Positions 57,353 to 64,000 of a DNA stretch of 64,000 bases are shown here, piece by piece (within the stretch, counting starts at the first letter, position 1; each line of letters starts with the position of its first letter). The DNA comes from Hypericum androsaemum (Eukaryota; Streptophyta; Magnoliopsida; Malpighiales; Hypericaceae): assembly GCA_963995505.1 (NCBI GenBank), contig OZ023196.1:10909106-10973105 (forward strand). Direction: 5' to 3'. A model generated the notes under the pieces. It ran no database searches. It worked only from the letters and a program-made list of their open reading frames with translations, and was not told the origin of the DNA. The position numbers and the translations under genes were made by a program.

Positions 57353-57700
57353 GGTTAAAAATAGTAGGCGAAGCCCCTGTATATATATGACAAAGTCTAC
57401 ATTCTAATTAGCACAAAATTTCCTCTTGCTATATTGCGACCGACGGCCTCAGTAAAACCCTCTCCTGAGATGATTTTTGTACGTTTGTCGATGAATTATT
57501 TAAGGAAACCTCTAGTTTTGCAAGGGTTGCACTCCCTCTTTCTGTCATTGATGTCTAGTGTGAAGAGAGGTTTGCATTGAAGAATGTGTTGGGGTTGACG
57601 AGTTGGTGAAGTGGCCCATTACCTACATGACCCAGGATTGTAAGGTTGACTACGTCGAGCATATTGATTTCCTCTGTGTTGGCAAATTTGAATATATTGG
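57353..57700 (-). mobile_element. 5'-truncated LINE 3' end
   Basis: The minus strand ends ...GGGTTTTACTGAGGCCGTCGGTCGCAATATAG, matching the 3' region of the LINE at 11677 (GGGTTTTGACGAGGCCGGCGGTCGGAACCTC), and then AGGGGCTTCGCCTACTATTTTTAACCAAAAAAAAA. Upstream sequence is too decayed to place in ORF2. The poly(A) (plus-strand T run) was later split by the MULE at 56053. Confidence 0.75.
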
Positions 57701-58290
57701 GGATCCCTGTTGATTAACATGTGGAATGATAAAAAATAAAAAAAAAGTCTTTCAAAGATATGAGTTCATGTATTTTCATGTGGAGAAGCTTTGTTGTTGC
57801 TTGACATCGAAGTACTTATTATGTTGGGATGAGAGATATCTTTTTTTAAGAAATCAAGTGCCACTACGTTGCTCGAAGATGTTGAAGAGTGCAATTGTGA
57901 ATTTCTTGGATCGATCCATTTCACGAAGTGAATTGGAAGACAGAAATATTTCTCAAGGATGCCATAAAGAATATGTTTCATGAAATGGTGGTACATCCTG
58001 ATAATCATATCCTGCCAATGATAGTGAACAATGCCGTAAAATGGAGGAGACCGCCTAAATGCACAAAGAAGGGGCACAAATGATTAAAAGAAGGTTGTGG
58101 CTGTTGCTGTACTTATGCACTTTTTATTCTAGATGTATTTTTTGGGAACTATTGTTGAACATGTAGCTAGATTCAAATTTCACGGTTGACATTACAAGTC
58201 ATTTTGGATGTATTATGCTAAACATGTGCATGATTGTTTGAAGTGCTGGTTGATATTACAGTTCTTCTTTTGACGTAATAGGATGGTGTC
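57701..58290. other. Unassigned DNA, perhaps part of the FAR1-type repeat
   Basis: GAAGACAGAaAtATTTCTCA at about 57937 recurs diverged at about 58660 (GAAGACAGATACATTTCTCA), so a local duplication exists. No complete frame. Confidence 0.4.
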
Positions 58291-61200
58291 CATTTGAACA
58301 TAAACCATTTTATGATAAACCATTCTATCGTATCAGTGCAAACTATTTAACCGTTAAAGAACATATCATTTAATTAAAAGATTAGTGTAACAGAGGATAT
58401 AAATGGACCTAAACATAGGAATGGTTGTTCAAAACTTTCTTCAGGTGCATGGATGACAAAGCACCAGTAATGTCATTCATAAATGTACCATTGTGTAACA
58501 GAGGATATAAATGGACCTAAACATAGGAAGACCCTGTTAGTTGGCAAGATTATTCAAGTCTATGACCAAATAATTGTGGATAATTCAAGTCCCTCTTCTC
58601 TGAACTCTACACAAAATGCTGGCCATTGAATGAGTTTGAACCAATGTACAAAGTAAATTAGAAGACAGATACATTTCTCATCGATGCCAGGAAGAATATG
58701 TTCACAACTAAGCATTGTATCGTGACTACACAAACCATTGTACCCATAACACGATAACCATTGAATCGTAATAGAGTAAACCATTGCATCGTAATAGAGC
58801 AACAGCCATTCTCTGAGGGAAAATCACATGTGTGGCTTTACTCTAGGAAAAATCATGTTGTAGCTAGATAAAATAAAAGTCATGAGCATGCCTATCTGAC
58901 TAGGTTTCCCATAAAATGCTATTGGACAAAAATAAAGTCACATACACTCTAATCAGATAGACATGATAAACCATAAGCATGCCTCTCCTGTATCAAACCT
59001 TTGATCTTGACATAATAAATCAATTTATCCTAACTGTGCAAACCATCGTATCATATCAAGATAAATTATTGTAACATCACATGACAACTATCGTATCATA
59101 ATATGATAAATTATTGCATAGTAACTGGACAAACCATTGTATCATAACATAAATAACAATTGTATCATAGTAGTATGTAAATGAACCTAAACATATGTTA
59201 TCTTGTTATTGCGCATGATTATTCAAGTATATCATCAAACGTTTGTACTTTGCCTTTTTGTTCATCCGTTTGATCTCATTTTTACTCCTTATTCTATTTT
59301 TTGACTTCCTTATATTCTCTCTCATCTTTATAGTTTTGCCAACTGGTTGAGATGTTGATGTTCGAACATCATCTGATTGTGCTGATTATGTTTGAGTGTT
59401 TTTACGTTATCGAATTTGATGTCTCGTACTAGCAATTAGGTCCTCCAGAATATTGATATTCTCAGCATCTAATGAGGCTTTATCTGCCAACTCTAGTAGC
59501 TTACATTTTACTTTATTGAAGCTTTCGGTGTTGTTACTTCCCAGACTGCTTCTTATAGGGAGCTCGGATAACTTCAATCCATCTTTTTCTTTTACTGTTC
59601 ACCTTTTCATAACATAATGGTTAGGCAGCTCTCTGAATTCTTATTCACCAAAGGATCTCAAAGTTCCCATGACTCTTAGTATATGTATGCAAAATAGCCC
59701 AACTGTTTCTTACAAACAGTACAAGCATGTGAGTATCATTTGTGACTTATGAACCTGCATCATTCTCTCATCTAACTTAAGTAAATGGTCTTTCTTTGAA
59801 AGTTTATAGACATTGTAGTGTCTGATGCGATCGGCACATGATATTAACAAAGACCATTTATCAATATTAGTTCATACTATTAATTAGAAACAGGGCAGTG
59901 ACAGAGCATACCATTTGTACGTGACAGAATAAACAACCATACCATTAAAGTGACTTACCTGTAAGATGTCGATTGTCCCATTGTAGCTCTATCATATAGT
60001 CAGCAGATTCATAGTATTGTTCCTGAAACTTTTCATACATGCAATGTGTATCGACTTCTGCTGAATTTAGCAATTGGTTGCATCTATTTTTGTTGTTGCG
60101 TCTCTTATCTTTGGAGTCATAGTCGGCCTTAGCTACTTCATGCCTTCTACCATCCAAAAGATGGTTAAAATGTGTAAAGAACTGTAGAAGGTTGTATTCG
60201 GGTTGCAAATACTGCCTTATAATACTGTTGAATGATTTAACCACATGTGTTGTGATCATCCCAGCAGTGAAGTGTTGCTTAACCCACGCAAATGACCATT
60301 TTGTTATTGATTTGTGTATATTATTAAGTCATTTGTGTCCAATAGAGTTGAAACACTCTTGTATCATGAGATTTTATTCATAATTAAATTCTTCCTCATC
60401 GTCTACCTCATTTATCATATAAAGGAATGAATTTTCTACCTTATATGTGTATAGACGGCTAAGATGCTTCTTTGCGTTCTCTAGTATATGCCTTGTACAG
60501 AGACAGTGGTACGTATTTGGCAGCTCAGACTCGATGGCATTAGCTATTGCTGCGTCTTGGTTAGTGAAGATGATTTCTGGTGCTTTGTCATCCATGCACC
60601 TGAAGAAAGTTTTGAACAACCATGCGATGGTTATCGTATCCAACGAATAGTATTGCATGATGTGGTAATCATAATTAGTATGAATATACATAGTCACACC
60701 ATTTGAATACAAAATTTATCGTAACTATACAAACTATTTTATCATATTAGAGCATACCATTGTATCATAACTATGCAAACTATTGTATCATATACGAGCA
60801 TACCATTTTATCATAAATATGCAAAATATTTTATCATATCTGAGCATACCATTTTATTTTTGTAAGAAATTTTATTTTAACATTTCAACGCCAACAATAC
60901 ATAATTGACAGATTTTATGCATACCATTTATTCATAATAGAGTAATGTCAGAGTATTATACCTAATGGCCGATAATTTTTGTTTGTTCGGTATGTTGTGT
61001 CGAAGCAGATTGCATCACCAAAATATTTATAGTCCATCCTCATCCTTCTGTCAACCCAAAAAATATTTACAATCCTTTCTTCGCTGTCCACTTCTACATC
61101 AAAATAAAAAGACAGATTTTGGTATGCTTCCGTTCTAAAATACTCGAGCAAGACAGTAGCTTCACCTCTCTTCATTGACCTTTGCCTTTGACTGCCCAAA

Positions 61201-61930
61201 ATATTTTTTAGATCTATGTGAAGAAAACCAATATGTTCCTTGCCTCCAACTGCTGCTGCCATCAGCTCGTAAGATGATCTTCAATGGGATACCAATTTGA
61301 CTATTCATGATATCTGTGTGTTGTTGAATAGGACTGAGAGCTCTAGCTGATCTGTGCATATGGAAACACGCCTCAGAGTGTAGCTCGTAATCATTTTGTT
61401 CAACAACTCATTCCTTTATAAAATAAGCTGATGTCTCTATCGAATAATGAAAATAAATCATTGCACTAAACTCAACTCTTTTCTCTCATTGATCATAAGA
61501 CCGAGCATCCTTCTCTTTTAAATCCTTAGACGGCCGACGGAAATCCTCTTTGTTGCAGACGTATTTGACATAGTATATGATATTCAGACTATTGATAATC
61601 TATCGTCTCCTATATTGAGTATGTGCACCAAATCCTTTTTGGTGCATGTAAGAATAGTAAAATTCTCACACATCATCAGGTGTTGCAAACTGTTTTTATT
61701 TCCAGAATTCTTCTTTTTCTAGTTCTTCCAATTTTGAGTCTGCATAAAAGGAAAATAGAACATACTAATCTAGAATAACATAACATCATTTAAGCCAGAA
61801 CATACCATTTTATCATAAGAGAACAAGCAATTTTATTATAACAGAACAAACTCTGAAATATAGCATGACGAACCATTCAATCGTAACAAAATAAACTATT
61901 GTATCATAACATCATGAATCATTAAATTAT
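58290..61930. repeat. Dispersed array of CCATTgTATCATAAC-like motifs
   Basis: About 20 degenerate copies, e.g. ACCATTGTATCATAAC (59130, 60755), ACCATTTTATCATAA (60803, 61806), ACCATTGcATCGTAAT (58782), mostly on the plus strand. They stand between and within the pieces of the FAR1-type pseudogene. A 50-bp stretch at 58434-58480 is an inverted copy of 60586-60625 (GTGCATGGATGACAAAGCAC). Confidence 0.75.
59330..61650 (-). pseudogene. FAR1/FRS-type MULE transposase pseudogene
   Basis: Minus-strand order: FAR1 DNA-binding domain at about 61650-61380 (KYVCNKEDFRRPSKDLKEKD ... NDYELHSEACFHMHRSARALS); MULE transposase core at 61262-60948 (GKEHIGFLHIDLKNILGSQR, FYFDVEVDSEERIVNIFWVD, RRMRMDYKYFGDAICFDTTY) and 60712-60374 (TNQDAAIANAIESELPNTYH, CLCTRHILENAKKHL); then 60259-59958 (VKSFNSIIRQYLQPEYNLLQ) ending at a perfect CAG|GTAAGT donor; SWIM-like zinc region near 59740-59590 (ETVGLFCIHILRVMGTLRSF ... 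LPNHYVMKR). Stops and a frameshift at about 61262 show it is dead. It is either an old FRS gene or the transposase of a MULE; the surrounding motif array favours the latter. Confidence 0.82.
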
Positions 61931-62969
61931 AACATAACAATAACTACATCTTTAGTACAAAGATGAGCTACGAGCTACATGCTAATAATTACCTCTCTGG
62001 GATTGCATATTTAAAGTTTTTAAATCGTGTTAATTTGAACATGCTATCTTGCCCGATTGTTGCTCTGGATCTGCAGTAGTTTTAGATTTCGATGTTGATT
62101 TTCAGAATGGATGGAGGAGATCGATTAATCTTCAATGGTCGAAGTTTCTTGCTCTATAATTTGAAAATCCATTGACGTCTGTTGTGTTTCTTCTAAAGTG
62201 GTTGCAATAGTTTTTTGCTCTATAATTTGAAGATCCATGGATGGTTGCAGTAGTTTTTGTAGTTCCAATCGCCATTCTTTTGGTGTGATCTAGGGTTTCT
62301 GATCTTCAGATCGCGAGAAAATGGGAGTTTCTCCTTCTTCTTTTTTTGATCCTTATAAGGAAGGAAGAATTGAATCCCGAAAAATTTGCTTGTCATAACC
62401 GTCTAGTCCATTTTTTAGCATATTTTTTGATTTTGAAATAGCCATGCGCGTAGCCACTGTGTTTGGGCATTATTACTATAATGCCCCCGTCTACCCCCGC
62501 CTGCCCTCAGACCTTATAAACGTCCAGGCCCGTTTTGGATAATAGGCCCAGTACCAAATTCGATCCCCTATTTCACATAAAACAGTATACTAAAATGTCT
62601 TTATCCCTTTATTTTATATTTGAGATATAAATTTATAATAATCCATATCCGAATTTAAATATAAAATGATCCTTATCCAATAAATTTGAATTTCTGATAC
62701 ACATACAAATACCAAATATCAGACTCTTTCTCAACATTATAAAATTTAGAAATCATATACACAAGAAATTGTTCCAATTATATAATGTAGGTCGAGGTAC
62801 GAGGGTAGGTTGTTTTCACTTTTACCCTTCAAGCGAACAGTTGTATGTTGTAACGTGTCTAAAAAAACCAACAATTATTTTTGGTCCGGAAAAAAGAGAG
62901 AGAAGCTAACAGTTTTAATTTGATAAGAAAAAAAAGCTAACAGTTATACAACGCCAAACAATTTTTCTC
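61931..62969. other. AT-rich DNA, no gene seen
   Basis: Includes a duplicated phrase around GCTCTATAATTTGAAaATCCAT (62151 and 62218). No element boundary found. Confidence 0.45.
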
Positions 62970-62970
62970 G

Positions 62971-62989
62971 CCCCCCCCCCCCCCCCCCC
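62971..62989. repeat. C19 homopolymer
   Basis: Nineteen consecutive C residues; the length may be affected by sequencing error. Confidence 0.9.
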
Positions 62990-63195
62990 AATTTGCTTAA
63001 GACCGAATCTGTTCTCACATAAAAAATTCTGGATTCCTCTAACAGCCAGATAGCAGCGGTGTTGTTGACCAATGTGTGTGCTTTTTTTTATAAATAACTA
63101 GTAAATACGCACGCGCTATGCTAATGCCGTTCTGTTTCAAAATCTAAAAAATATATAGTTCATTAATTTTCTTTTTAAGCTGTACAAAAATAAAA

Positions 63196-63870
63196 AAAAG
63201 AATGGGGTCCGGGGTTAGGGTTCGGAGGTCTGGAAGTCTGGGGGTCAAGGTTTGAGGTCAGGGGGTCCGGTGGCCCAGTGGGCCGAGGTTCGGGATCTGG
63301 TGGTCCGGGGATCCGGGGGTCTCAGTGGTACGCGGGTTAGTTGTCCCTGGCCCGGTGGTCTGTGGTTTGGGGTTGGTCCGTGGTCCAGCGGTCCGGTGTT
63401 CCGGGGTCCGAGGTTCTTGGTCCGGTGGTCCGTGGTCTGGCGGCCCAGGATTCCGGGGTCTGGGGGTCTCGGTGGTTCGGGGGTTTGGGGTTAGGGTTCA
63501 GGGGTCCGAGATCGGAGATTCGGTAGTTCAGGGGTTCGGTGGTCCGTGGTCTGGGGTCTGTTGGTCCGTGATCTGGGGTCCGGTGGTCCGTGGTCTGGGG
63601 TCCAGTGGTCCGTGGTCTAGGGTCCAGTGGTTCCGGTGATCTGGGGTTCTAGGGGTCCGGTGGTCCGGGGTCCGTGGTCCGGGATCCATAGTACGGGTCT
63701 CGGTGGTCCGGAGGCCCAGGATCCGGGGTCCGAGGTCAGGAGTCTCAATGGTTCGGGGGTCCGGTGGTCTGCGGTCGGGGTCCATTGTCCGGGGTTCTGG
63801 GTTCGGTTGTCCGGGGTCCGGCGGTCCGCGGTTCCTAGTCTGGGGGTTCGAGGTTGGAGTTTTGAATTTG
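63196..63870 (+). repeat. G-rich minisatellite (GGTCCGGTGGTCCGNGGTC type)
   Basis: About 670 bp of degenerate, short units built from GGTCCG, GGGGTCCG and TGGTC with strong strand asymmetry (G-rich on plus). Many closely spaced runs of 3-5 G give potential for G-quadruplexes. It grades into TTGGGATTTGGGATTTGAG at the right. Open frames across it on both strands are artefacts of composition. Confidence 0.9.
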
Positions 63871-64000
63871 GGATTTGGGATTTGAGTTTTGGGGTTTGAA
63901 ATTTGAGTTTAAAATTTTAGTATTTAAGAATAATTTTGACATTTCCACGTGAAACACCAAACTACATAAAAATGGTTCTTTTCTTTATAACAAAGATTTC
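63871..64000. other. Window end, AT-rich, nothing seen
   Basis: No supportable feature. Confidence 0.5.

Noticed and set aside
59330..61650. Intact FAR1/FRS host gene
   Set aside because: Frameshift near 61262 and several stops; flanked by repeat motifs.
63196..63250. Telomere-like GGGTTAGGGTTC
   Set aside because: Single occurrence within a G-rich minisatellite, no TTTAGGG array.
63252..63899. Open frames of 60-104 codons in the G-rich tract on both strands
   Set aside because: Frame-independent consequence of a stop-poor, A-poor minisatellite.

Overview
The window looks like AT-rich nuclear DNA of a flowering plant, probably a eudicot. The evidence is one intron-containing plant GATA factor, plant L1-type LINEs with an RNase H domain, Athila-type LTR elements primed by tRNA-Asp, MULE and hAT elements, and a FAR1-type transposase relic. 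I cannot name the species. No bacterial, organellar, rRNA or CRISPR signal was seen. The only host gene that looks intact is the GATA factor at 8353-10135; nearly everything else recognisable is mobile DNA, mostly broken.

Layout. 1-7860: AT-rich intergenic DNA with an (AT)n tract, a 226-bp hAT MITE (4087-4312, 8-bp TSD), a LINE RNase H relic (about 4796-5130) and a tRNA-type SINE (5229-5352, 13-bp TSD). 7861-10550: GATA gene with a probable 5'UTR intron, a 75-codon first exon, a 787-bp intron carrying ACGT-core motifs, and a second exon with the zinc finger. 11677-18250: a decayed minus-strand LINE with ORF1 and ORF2 parts recognisable; its ORF1 holds a 430-bp Mutator-type MITE (9-bp TSD).

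19547-43417 is a three-level nest. Element A (LTRs TGTTG...CAACA) carries composite B inside its 3' LTR (TSD AGAGC), and B carries element C (TSD GAAAC). C (29469-40284) is young: its LTRs are nearly identical, the primer-binding site is perfect, and the gag-PR-RT-RH-INT frame is spoiled by only a few stops. B is the oddest object here: two gag-protease halves face each other as inverted arms of about 2.7 kb around a 1.64-kb 3'-UTR-type spacer, and the second end is a 133-bp LTR fragment that directly abuts the target duplication. It therefore seems to have integrated already rearranged.

43977-57352 holds further insertions: a Pack-MULE-like element (43977-45329) with a probable captured augmin/HAUS1-like exon, a solo LTR (45644-47379, TSD GTAAT), a 5.1-kb MULE (48971-54065, TSD ATTAAATAT) whose 22-bp array is split by a 3.2-kb hAT element, a 182-bp MITE (54305-54486), and a long-TIR MULE (56053-57343) that landed in the poly(A) tail of a LINE relic. 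58290-61930 contains a minus-strand FAR1/MULE transposase pseudogene among about 20 copies of a CCATTgTATCATAAC-like motif, which resembles the repeat unit of the MULEs at 16.7 and 50 kb. The window ends with a C19 tract and a G-rich minisatellite (63196-63870).

Genes working together: the GATA factor stands alone. The rest is a record of insertions whose order can be read from the nesting: A before B before C; LINE before MITE; MULE before hAT; LINE before MULE at 57 kb.
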